DNA of 5,426 nucleotides from JAGQNK01 sp964573155 (GTDB lineage Bacteria > Patescibacteriota > Saccharimonadia > Saccharimonadales > JAGQNK01), in the NCBI GenBank assembly GCA_964573155.1, contig CAZNIN010000032.1:1-5426 (forward strand). The letters run 5' to 3'. A program made the position numbers and the translations under genes. Under the pieces are notes generated by a model, which saw only the letters and a list, made by a program, of their open reading frames with translations, searched no databases and was not told the origin of the DNA. This document shows, piece by piece, positions 1-4,055 of the stretch (position 1 is the stretch's first letter; every line of letters begins with the position of its first letter).

Positions 1-294
1 GACAAAGTCATCGAACAAGGCACTGAGTTGTCGGTTGCTGCCGTAGACTACTTTCATGAAAGACTGCCGGAAGTGGACGAGTTGCTTATCTTTGGTCGAC
101 GATACGGCCTGAGCTTCCCGGTCATTTCAAGGAAAGTGGGAAAACACGTGATGATTTTTGCTGGTGGTGAGCACTTTGTTGACGCATCGCGAAAGATAAC
201 AGAAACTTCCGGCGCAAAGAGTAGCGCTAAGCATCCGACACTACAGGATTGGGAGACATGGCTCCAGGGCATGGGCAAAGTGGCACTGTTCTGA
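1..294 (+). CDS. Unrecognised protein, C-terminal 97 residues (5' end outside window)
   Basis: The frame is open from the first base of the window to a TGA stop at 292-294, so the true start lies upstream. A TTG codon at 28 is only an internal possibility and I do not use it as the start. The visible part has alternating strand- and helix-like stretches: a hydrophobic LLIFG segment, then a VMIFAGG segment, then a hydrophilic linker and a Trp-containing helix (DWETWLQ) near the end. It looks like the end of a soluble globular domain, but I recognise no family and see no catalytic motif. There is no transmembrane segment. No terminator with a U-tract follows it. That this is a real gene is fairly likely from its protein-like composition and continuous frame. 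The function is unknown. Confidence 0.6.
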   Translation, partial: DKVIEQGTELSVAAVDYFHERLPEVDELLIFGRRYGLSFPVISRKVGKHVMIFAGGEHFVDASRKITETSGAKSSAKHPTLQDWETWLQGMGKVALF

Positions 295-449
295 AGTGGT
301 GCCCGATGCGAGTAGCGTCGCAGATAATGGCATCAATTATTCGCCAAATGTTCATAATAAAAGCAAGATGTTCAGATAGTATTCAATGATCAGGATATTG
401 GCGTCAGAACCTTTAAGGAAGAGTATCGATCCCTATATTGATTCTTACG
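295..449. other. Gap with no gene seen
   Basis: About 155 bases lie between the end of the first gene and the stop of the convergent 148-residue gene. I see no ORF longer than about a dozen codons. There is a short hairpin at 307-322 (TGCGA/TCGCA, 6-base loop) without a T-run, so it is not a convincing terminator. The sequence ATGTTCA occurs twice at close range (around 348 and 369), which may be chance. Confidence 0.5.
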
Positions 450-896
450 CTAGGCGTCGGGTTGTGGGTTTGATTGGAACTGCAAGTTTGTGCCTCTGAC
501 TATCTCGACGAGGCCATCTGGACCAAGTTCATCTCCGATATACATACGGTCTGCAACGGCTGTAAGTCGAAGTTCTACTGACGCTGCCAAGGCGCCTAAT
601 CTAGTAGGAATACTTTTGATTTGTTCAACCACACCGCCCTCTACCACTGGCTGTTCGGCGGCGTCTCGCAATAGTGCGACTCTGCATATAGCGCTTGCCG
701 CTACATCTACCTTTTTTTGCTCGCGTAGTGCATCTCGATATGCTTTCGGTGAGGCATCTCCAAGATTGAGTGGTAGCATAACACGCTTGTCGTCATCGGC
801 AATTTGTACGTTGCCCTTTTCGGCCATGTAGGTGTTAAAGGCAGCAGTTAATATTGCTTGACGGTGCTGTTTAAACGGATTATTCACGTTATTCAT
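450..896 (-). CDS. Unrecognised 148-residue soluble protein, predicted leaderless mRNA
   Basis: The ATG at 896-894 opens a 148-codon frame ending in TAG. The predicted protein is soluble and rich in Ala, Val, Leu, Asp and Arg. Its N-terminal part (about 1-30) is basic to neutral and probably helical. A mainly helical middle follows (about 48-85, AYRDALREQKK and onward), and the acidic C-terminal part runs through GDELGPDGLVEIV to a polar tail. There is no signal peptide, membrane segment or cysteine pair. I do not recognise the family. The start choice is strongly supported: a perfect -35/-10 pair ends only 6 bases before this ATG, so transcription should begin at or beside the A of the start codon, leaving no room for a Shine-Dalgarno site. 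The gene is divergent from the 50-residue protein at 1026. Confidence 0.72.
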   Translation of the reverse strand: MNNVNNPFKQHRQAILTAAFNTYMAEKGNVQIADDDKRVMLPLNLGDASPKAYRDALREQKKVDVAASAICRVALLRDAAEQPVVEGGVVEQIKSIPTRLGALAASVELRLTAVADRMYIGDELGPDGLVEIVRGTNLQFQSNPQPDA

Positions 897-902
897 AAAT
901 AC

Positions 903-931
903 ATTATAGCATACGATAACAAAAATGTCAA
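903..931 (-). promoter_or_regulatory. Full-consensus sigma70-type promoter of the 148-residue gene
   Basis: On the minus strand, TTGACA (931-926) is followed after exactly 17 bases by TATAAT (908-903), and TGC directly before the -10 makes it an extended -10. Only 6 bases separate the -10 box from the ATG, so the expected start of transcription coincides with the initiation codon. Confidence 0.88.
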
Positions 932-1010
932 TCCCCCCTTGCGCTGTCTATGTGGTTTATATCGCAGAGCGCATGAAAAATTTAAGATATGGTTGAAATG
1001 TCATTACAAA

Positions 1011-1019
1011 AGAAAGGAG
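1011..1019 (+). promoter_or_regulatory. Shine-Dalgarno site of the 50-residue protein
   Basis: AGAAAGGAG ends 6 bases before the ATG at 1026. It decides the start against in-frame codons further upstream (the frame is open from 858), because nothing upstream has a comparable site and the upstream part overlaps the divergent promoter. Confidence 0.85.
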
Positions 1020-1025
1020 CTGTGT

Positions 1026-1178
1026 ATGGCAATGATGGATGACATGAAGGATAAAGCTCATGATGTTATGAACGATCCCGACAAACGGGACCAAATTCAG
1101 CAAATGGCTAACGATCAAGGTATTAGCATAGAGGAAGCCAAGCAGAAATTCATGGGGAATGAGCCTCAGAATCCTTAG
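1026..1178 (+). CDS. Small acidic Met-rich protein (50 residues)
   Basis: The ATG at 1026, placed behind a strong ribosome binding site, opens a 50-codon frame ending in TAG. The protein has seven methionines, no cysteine and one aromatic residue (F42). It is highly charged and probably two amphipathic helices: residues 1-30 (MKDKAHDVMNDPDKRDQIQQ region) and 34-43 (SIEEAKQKFM) joined by a DQG turn. The layout, DMKDKAHDVMNDPDKRDQI, is loosely like small helical proteins annotated as MT0933/Rv0909-type antitoxins, but that likeness is weak and no toxin gene sits beside it. No clear -35/-10 pair was found upstream in 932-1010. It is followed 20 bases later by a strong bidirectional terminator, so it is probably transcribed alone. 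Confidence 0.75.
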   Translation: MAMMDDMKDKAHDVMNDPDKRDQIQQMANDQGISIEEAKQKFMGNEPQNP

Positions 1179-1198
1179 ACTACGAGTTTCGCAATAAA

Positions 1199-1235
1199 AA
1201 ACAGCACGCTTTACTTAACGAATAGCGTGCTGTTT
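1199..1235. terminator. Bidirectional intrinsic terminator, 12-bp stem
   Basis: AAACAGCACGCT (1199-1210) pairs perfectly with AGCGTGCTGTTT (1224-1235) around a 13-base loop. Reading plus, the stem is followed by a T-rich stretch (TTTGTATT). Reading minus, it is followed by a better run of T residues from the A-tract at 1196-1201. It serves the convergent pair made of the 50-residue gene (+) and the 64-residue gene (-). A second, weaker 6-bp hairpin (TCCAGT 1242-1247 / ACTGGA 1254-1259) overlaps the stop codon of the minus gene. Confidence 0.88.
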
Positions 1236-1251
1236 GTATTATCCAGTTGTG

Positions 1252-1446
1252 TTACTGGACCGAGTCGATGTCATAAGTGTCACCAAGGTTGATAACATGA
1301 CCTTCTGGAACTTCGGTCTGTCCTGGTGGCGTGTATGGCTGTACAGGAATGAGCACATCACGTGGTGCAGTGTCCCATCCGTCAGTAATCTCTCCTGGTT
1401 CATAGCTCAAACGCATGCTTTCCAGGCCCTTTTCAAAATCTTTCAC
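1252..1446 (-). CDS. Small acidic protein, 64 residues, GTG start
   Basis: A GTG at 1446-1444 begins a 64-residue frame ending in TAA. The start is chosen because GAGGTAG lies 5 bases upstream and a promoter sits just beyond it. No in-frame ATG is better placed. The protein begins with a short amphipathic stretch (KDFEKGLESMRL) and continues as an acidic chain rich in proline, glycine and turn-forming residues (VQPYTPPGQTEVPEGH), with two tryptophan/tyrosine-containing segments. It looks mostly unfolded or like a small beta domain. It has no signal peptide, membrane segment or cysteine. I do not recognise it. It is the last of the minus-strand run and ends at the bidirectional terminator. Its own promoter means it can be expressed separately from the genes upstream. 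Confidence 0.7.
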   Translation of the reverse strand: MKDFEKGLESMRLSYEPGEITDGWDTAPRDVLIPVQPYTPPGQTEVPEGHVINLGDTYDIDSVQ

Positions 1447-1451
1447 AATGA

Positions 1452-1458
1452 CTACCTC
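1452..1458 (-). promoter_or_regulatory. Shine-Dalgarno site deciding a GTG start
   Basis: Reading minus, GAGGTAG precedes the GTG at 1446 by 5 bases (the GAGG core by 8). This supports GTG initiation for the 64-residue protein. Confidence 0.7.
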
Positions 1459-1475
1459 AATACTTTACAGTATAT

Positions 1476-1504
1476 AGTATAGCACAAAACAATACATAAG
1501 TCAA
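1476..1504 (-). promoter_or_regulatory. Extended -10 promoter of the 64-residue gene
   Basis: On the minus strand, TTGACT (1504-1499), a 17-base spacer and TATACT (1481-1476) are present, with TGC directly before the -10. The predicted transcription start is near 1469, giving a leader of about 23 bases that contains the GAGGTAG ribosome binding site. Confidence 0.82.
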
Positions 1505-1517
1505 TATACGCAAGTGC

Positions 1518-1700
1518 TTATTCTGTTCTTTTGCGATGCATGTCGGCTTCGCTGACTTTTTGAAGCACGTCCCACATATAGTTAAGCGCGCCTTTTAGTA
1601 CATCTTTTGTGTCTACGAGAATATCGTGGATGAATGAATCCGCCGCCTCAGTCGCTAAAGCCGACTCGTGTCTATTGTCGCGTTCCAAATGAAAGCCCAT
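1518..1700 (-). CDS. Small unrecognised helical protein, 60 residues
   Basis: I choose the ATG at 1700-1698 (60 residues, MGFHLERDNR at the N-terminus). An upstream GTG at 1718 would add six residues, but it lies upstream of the -10 box, so a transcript from the visible promoter cannot contain it. The protein is soluble, charged and probably almost entirely helical, with a hydrophobic face in the segment DVLKGALNYMWDVLQKV (about residues 34-50) and a basic end (HRKRTE). It has no cysteine, signal peptide or recognisable motif. The 17 bases or so between its stop and the 64-residue gene's -35 region leave no room for a visible terminator, so read-through into the next gene is possible. The family is unknown. 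That it is a real gene rests on the promoter and its protein-like composition. Confidence 0.62.
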   Translation of the reverse strand: MGFHLERDNRHESALATEAADSFIHDILVDTKDVLKGALNYMWDVLQKVSEADMHRKRTE

Positions 1701-1708
1701 ATAAACAT

Positions 1709-1737
1709 ATATTAACACAAATACAAAAAATAAGCAA
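1709..1737 (-). promoter_or_regulatory. Extended -10 promoter of the 60-residue gene, near-leaderless
   Basis: Reading minus, TTGCTT (1737-1732), 17 bases and TAATAT (1714-1709) are present, with TGT before the -10. Eight bases separate the -10 from ATG 1700, so the transcript should begin within about two bases of the start codon. The promoter occupies almost the whole 42-base gap behind the stop of the preceding gene. Confidence 0.72.
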
Positions 1738-1742
1738 TAGCT

Positions 1743-2420
1743 TTATTTCGCATCGTCGTGTGCAGAAGGGTCATGCAATGTTGCCGGCAACAGAGTAATA
1801 TGTTTCCGGCGCACTGGGCCGCGGATTGATTTGCGAATCCGTTCTATCTTTTCTTCTGCCAACTTCGCACGTATATCGACAATACTCAAATGTGGACGTC
1901 CACGTTTTTTCCAGTTTATTGATGAATCATCGACACCAGCAAGTTTGTTTATAGTGCGGACAATGTCTCTTCTCTCCTGCTGAAGCCTACGATTGGTCGA
2001 TTTGTCAAAAATAATTCCAAGCTCCGTGCCCTTGAAGCTTGTTCTAAGGGGAATGATACTTTCTATTCTTGTCTCGATAGGATCTTGCAGAGAAGGTACT
2101 TCTCCATGAAGTTCATCAAAAAGTTCATAAAGTGGTACATGACCAATTTTACCGCTTAGTTTCCTTGTGAGACCGATGTTTATCTGCATTACGGCAGATG
2201 GATGTTTGTCATGTGTGCCATCACGCAAAAACCCCTCTACTCCTGCTTTGCCTAATGTTTGTGCAGCGCTTGCAAATACCGGTTGAACCTGTTCGGGTAT
2301 AACGCTACGAAATACTGAGAAGCCAGCGTCGCTGACAAGCCGAGCATGCTGAGGGATTGGTGGCTGCTCCCTCGGTGCATTCAGCCAGTCATCATAGTTG
2401 AATCCGTTTTCTTTTGACAT
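1743..2420 (-). CDS. Unrecognised 225-residue protein with HLS and HIT motifs (possible 2H-like fold)
   Basis: The ATG at 2420-2418 gives 225 residues. A TTG two codons upstream is possible but lies inside the predicted untranscribed stretch. Residues 1-120 look like a separate domain that I cannot place. Residues 130-214 read as strand (TELGIIFD), a long helix (about 143-162), a strand carrying HLS (177-179, in GRPHLSIVDI), a helix (186-200) and a strand carrying HIT (207-209, in RRKHITLLP). Two His-x-Thr/Ser motifs recall 2H phosphoesterases (LigT/2'-5' RNA ligase superfamily). However, the motifs here are only about 30 residues apart, far closer than in that family, so the second may just be a basic strand. 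I treat the assignment as a weak lead. The protein has no signal peptide or membrane segment, and the C-terminal third is strongly basic (KKRGR, RRK), which would suit nucleic-acid or phosphate binding. Confidence 0.72.
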   Translation of the reverse strand: MSKENGFNYDDWLNAPREQPPIPQHARLVSDAGFSVFRSVIPEQVQPVFASAAQTLGKAGVEGFLRDGTHDKHPSAVMQINIGLTRKLSGKIGHVPLYELFDELHGEVPSLQDPIETRIESIIPLRTSFKGTELGIIFDKSTNRRLQQERRDIVRTINKLAGVDDSSINWKKRGRPHLSIVDIRAKLAEEKIERIRKSIRGPVRRKHITLLPATLHDPSAHDDAK

Positions 2421-2428
2421 AAGCAATT

Positions 2429-2457
2429 ACAATAACATCAACATAGAATCATGTCAA
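2429..2457 (-). promoter_or_regulatory. Promoter of the 225-residue gene, near-leaderless
   Basis: Reading minus, TTGACA (2457-2452), 17 bases and TATTGT (2434-2429) are present, preceded by TGT (extended -10). Only 8 bases lie between the -10 and ATG 2420. It sits directly behind the stop of the PepSY-like gene. Confidence 0.75.
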
Positions 2458-2474
2458 TGACCTGTAGTATCCCT

Positions 2475-3035
2475 TTATCTGAACTGACGACCTCGCGGCG
2501 GACTATCAAGCGGAGGGCCAGTGTCTTCATCTGACCAGTCCGGTTCTGCTGGCTCTTCTGGCTCTGGTTCTGGAGGTTCCTCTTCGGCGTGATTTCCTCC
2601 GCCACGCCCGTTTTCTGTTTGCTCTTGGGTCTGATGCGACTCTGGCTTCGTGGTGTTTTCTGTACTATCGTCGCGAGTTGGCGGCACGAATTGTGGCTTT
2701 GGCGGAGCAACCATCTTTTCTTCTCCAATAAGTTTCCACTTTAGTGTATAAAGCAAGATGATACTGTTGTAGTCGTCAGGGATATCATCTCTGTCCACCC
2801 TCAGTCTATATACCTGTTCCGAGCCGCGGTACGTTCGCTCTACTTTTGTAACGGCATGACCTTGATATTTCATCTGAGCGTATTCCAGTACCTCGTACGG
2901 AACGTCAATGCCGTCAATCATACTAGAGGGAAGTTTGTGGGGCGTAACGGTAGCTGTCTCCGCTGTGTTTGCCCGAGTAGGCGTCGTCATCAGTAGAGTG
3001 ATTGCAAGTATGCCAGCTAAGAGAAGTTTTTTCAT
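2475..3035 (-). CDS. Secreted PepSY-like protein with Pro/Glu-rich tail
   Basis: The protein has 186 residues and starts at the ATG at 3035 behind an almost ideal ribosome binding site. Residues 1-22 form a classic signal peptide: Lys-Lys, a hydrophobic core (LLLAGILAITLL), then PTRA, with likely cleavage after A22 or A25. There is no lipobox cysteine, so the mature protein is probably exported rather than lipid-anchored. Residues about 45-107 resemble a single PepSY-type domain: a helix (YEVLEYAQMKYQGH), the strand VTKVERTYRG, the strand QVYRLRVDRDD and the strand LLYTLKWKLIGEEK. PepSY domains are known as inhibitory or binding modules outside the membrane. Residues 108-186 are low complexity, rich in Pro, Glu, Asp and Gly (EEPPEPEPEEPAEP), and surely disordered. 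The basic end PRGRQFR could be a surface or wall contact, which is an inference. The PepSY call is from pattern only. Confidence 0.78.
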   Translation of the reverse strand: MKKLLLAGILAITLLMTTPTRANTAETATVTPHKLPSSMIDGIDVPYEVLEYAQMKYQGHAVTKVERTYRGSEQVYRLRVDRDDIPDDYNSIILLYTLKWKLIGEEKMVAPPKPQFVPPTRDDSTENTTKPESHQTQEQTENGRGGGNHAEEEPPEPEPEEPAEPDWSDEDTGPPLDSPPRGRQFR

Positions 3036-3041
3036 GTATTC

Positions 3042-3050
3042 CCTCCTTTC
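3042..3050 (-). promoter_or_regulatory. Strong Shine-Dalgarno site of the secreted protein gene
   Basis: Reading minus, GAAAGGAGG stands 6 bases before the ATG at 3035. This is close to the full complement of the 16S rRNA 3' end. A weak -10 (TATATA, 3062-3057, or TAGTAT, 3065-3060) lies just upstream. I found no good -35 with it. Confidence 0.85.
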
Positions 3051-3088
3051 TGGGTTTATATACTAGGCGGGTAATACTGTTTGTTCCA

Positions 3089-3100
3089 TGAAATATTTCA
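3089..3100. repeat. Perfect 12-bp palindrome upstream of the secreted protein gene
   Basis: TGAAATATTTCA is self-complementary and lies about 25 bases upstream of the likely -10 region of the PepSY-like gene, where the -35 or an activator/operator site would fall. It is AT-rich, so chance is a real alternative. Confidence 0.4.
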
Positions 3101-3135
3101 CATACTCAAGTAATGTGTAGAGATCGACTTCGGTA

Positions 3136-3164
3136 GTGACAAATCATCTCTGTTGACGTATGAT
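3136..3164 (+). promoter_or_regulatory. Likely promoter of tRNA-Trp
   Basis: GTGACA (3136-3141), 17 bases and TATGAT (3159-3164) each match the consensus at five of six positions. The predicted start is near 3171, 24 bases before the tRNA. A perfect TATAAT at 3172-3177 and a TTGACG at 3153-3158 are also present but only 13 bases apart, so they cannot pair normally. The TATAAT may form a second start. Confidence 0.65.
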
Positions 3165-3194
3165 GTCGAGGTATAATTACCAAGCTGTCACTAA

Positions 3195-3270
3195 AGGGGT
3201 GTAGCTCAATTGGTAGAGTAGCGGTCTCCAAAACCGTTGGTTGCAGGTTCAAGTCCTGTCACCCCTGCCA
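3195..3270 (+). tRNA. trnW: tRNA-Trp (anticodon CCA)
   Basis: A complete 76-base cloverleaf is visible. The acceptor stem AGGGGTG (3195-3201) pairs with CACCCCT (3260-3266), followed by the discriminator G and an encoded CCA end (3268-3270). The D-arm is GCTC/GAGT around AATTGGTA. The anticodon stem GCGGT/ACCGT, with one G-T pair, holds the loop CTCCAAA with the anticodon CCA at 3228-3230. The T-loop GTTCAAG is canonical. CCA reads UGG, hence tryptophan. The CCA anticodon gives no sign of UGA recoding. The gene is single, with its own promoter and terminator. Confidence 0.97.
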
Positions 3271-3287
3271 AGAGGACGATTCGTTGC

Positions 3288-3315
3288 AAAAAGCCATCAT
3301 TTTGAATGGCTTTTT
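3288..3315. terminator. Bidirectional terminator between tRNA-Trp and the Nudix-fold gene
   Basis: AAAAAGCCAT (3288-3297) pairs with ATGGCTTTTT (3306-3315) around an 8-base loop. The GCCAT/ATGGC core is flanked by A- and T-runs on both sides, so each strand ends in a run of T. It begins 17 bases after the tRNA and lies 5 bases from the stop of the convergent gene. Confidence 0.87.
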
Positions 3316-3320
3316 CAGTA

Positions 3321-3971
3321 TCATATTCTTGCCGTATATTCGAAAAAGAAGAATGTGTCTCGGGTGCTGAGTTTATTAATAACAAAAGTTGTAGATGAGA
3401 AAAGATCAGTTTCTGGCGCAACGCTTGACCAAGTAAATGAGCTATTTTCCCTCTTGGGCATATCTTTTCCGTGAGCACAAAAAATATGAGTAAGCATATT
3501 TCCTTCCAGGTACTCACCCTTGTTCACACGAATATATCCATCCGCACGATGAACAAACGATGCATGAATGCCTGTGGCCTCTTCGAAAGATTGCGCCGCA
3601 AATGTAGCCAACGGAACGGGGTAATCAATAGGAACGTCTACCAACAGAAAACCGACTCGACCTATAGCGGGTTGCTGTGTGCGTTTAACTAATAGCCACC
3701 CGTTATTTTCATGCTCATAGAGTAGCGCAATTGTAACCCGCGGGTAATCATGCGGACGCATACTTTGATGATCAAATCTATCCACATACAGTTTCCCTTT
3801 GGCGGTCAACTGGTATCGAGCATCTCGTTTGTCAACGAGACCGTTTTTTGCCAGCGCTTTCAAATGATACATAAATTGACTGGCTTCCATGCTGGGCGGA
3901 CGCATGTCGCTGTAACGAAGGCTATCACTATCTGCAAGTTGTAGCAGAATGAAGAGCTGTATCGAATGCAT
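3321..3971 (-). CDS. Winged-helix plus degenerate Nudix-fold protein
   Basis: The protein has 216 residues, starting at the ATG at 3971 and ending in TGA. Residues 1-68 form a winged helix-turn-helix: the helices HSIQLFILLQLA and ASQFMYHLKALAKNGLV, then the wing KRDARYQLTAKGKLYVDRF, typical of DNA-binding ArsR/MarR-like folds. Residues about 75-200 follow the Nudix layout: strand PRVTIALLY, GWLLVKRTQQP, a Nudix-box region at 104-135, then two further strands and a helix. The box is badly degraded. Where Nudix hydrolases have REUxEExGU, this has Q127, S128, E131, A132 and G134, and the early Gly and Glu of the box are also gone. Hydrolysis is therefore doubtful, and a ligand-sensing transcription factor is more likely, an inference. 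Known Nudix regulators of the NrtR type carry the winged helix at the opposite (C-terminal) end. It is divergent from the CYTH-kinase gene. Confidence 0.85.
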   Translation of the reverse strand: MHSIQLFILLQLADSDSLRYSDMRPPSMEASQFMYHLKALAKNGLVDKRDARYQLTAKGKLYVDRFDHQSMRPHDYPRVTIALLYEHENNGWLLVKRTQQPAIGRVGFLLVDVPIDYPVPLATFAAQSFEEATGIHASFVHRADGYIRVNKGEYLEGNMLTHIFCAHGKDMPKRENSSFTWSSVAPETDLFSSTTFVINKLSTRDTFFFFEYTARI

Positions 3972-3977
3972 ACATGT

Positions 3978-4005
3978 ATTTTACTAAAATATTCTTTACT
4001 TACAG
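3978..4005 (-). promoter_or_regulatory. Weak promoter candidate of the Nudix-fold gene
   Basis: Reading minus, TAAAAT (3983-3978) lies exactly 6 bases before the ATG at 3971, the same spacing as in the leaderless 148-residue gene. The best -35, CTGTAA (4005-4000), matches three of six positions with a 16-base spacer. No Shine-Dalgarno site precedes this ATG, which fits leaderless expression. Confidence 0.4.
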
Positions 4006-4055
4006 AAATAATCGCTGCGCTGTACGGTAAGGGTGTTAAACAGGATACCTAAACA

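Noticed and set aside
292..294. UGA recoding as in Gracilibacteria-type genomes
   Set aside because: UGA ends this gene and the Nudix-fold gene. Reading through here meets a TAG only six codons later, and the only tRNA seen has anticodon CCA, not UCA.
282..303. Hairpin around the first gene's stop codon (GGCAC/GTGCC)
   Set aside because: The stem is 5 bp with a 12-base loop and no T-run, so it cannot be called an intrinsic terminator.
490..831. A 113-codon open frame on the plus strand
   Set aside because: It lies entirely antisense to the 148-residue minus gene, is low-complexity Ser/Ala-rich in translation and has no ribosome binding site. The minus gene has a perfect promoter at its start.
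858..1025. N-terminal extension of the 50-residue plus gene
   Set aside because: The frame is open upstream, but the translated stretch is unlike a protein start, crosses the divergent promoter, and the strong Shine-Dalgarno site at 1011-1019 points to ATG 1026.
1234..1482. An 82-codon plus-strand frame
   Set aside because: It is antisense to the 64-residue gene, runs through its promoter and begins inside the terminator region. The translation is Trp/Phe/Tyr-heavy in a way typical of a shadow frame.
2438..2728. A 96-codon minus-strand frame
   Set aside because: It overlaps the 3' part of the PepSY-like gene in another frame, and its Gln/Ser/Arg-rich translation is the frame-shifted copy of the Pro/Glu-rich tail.
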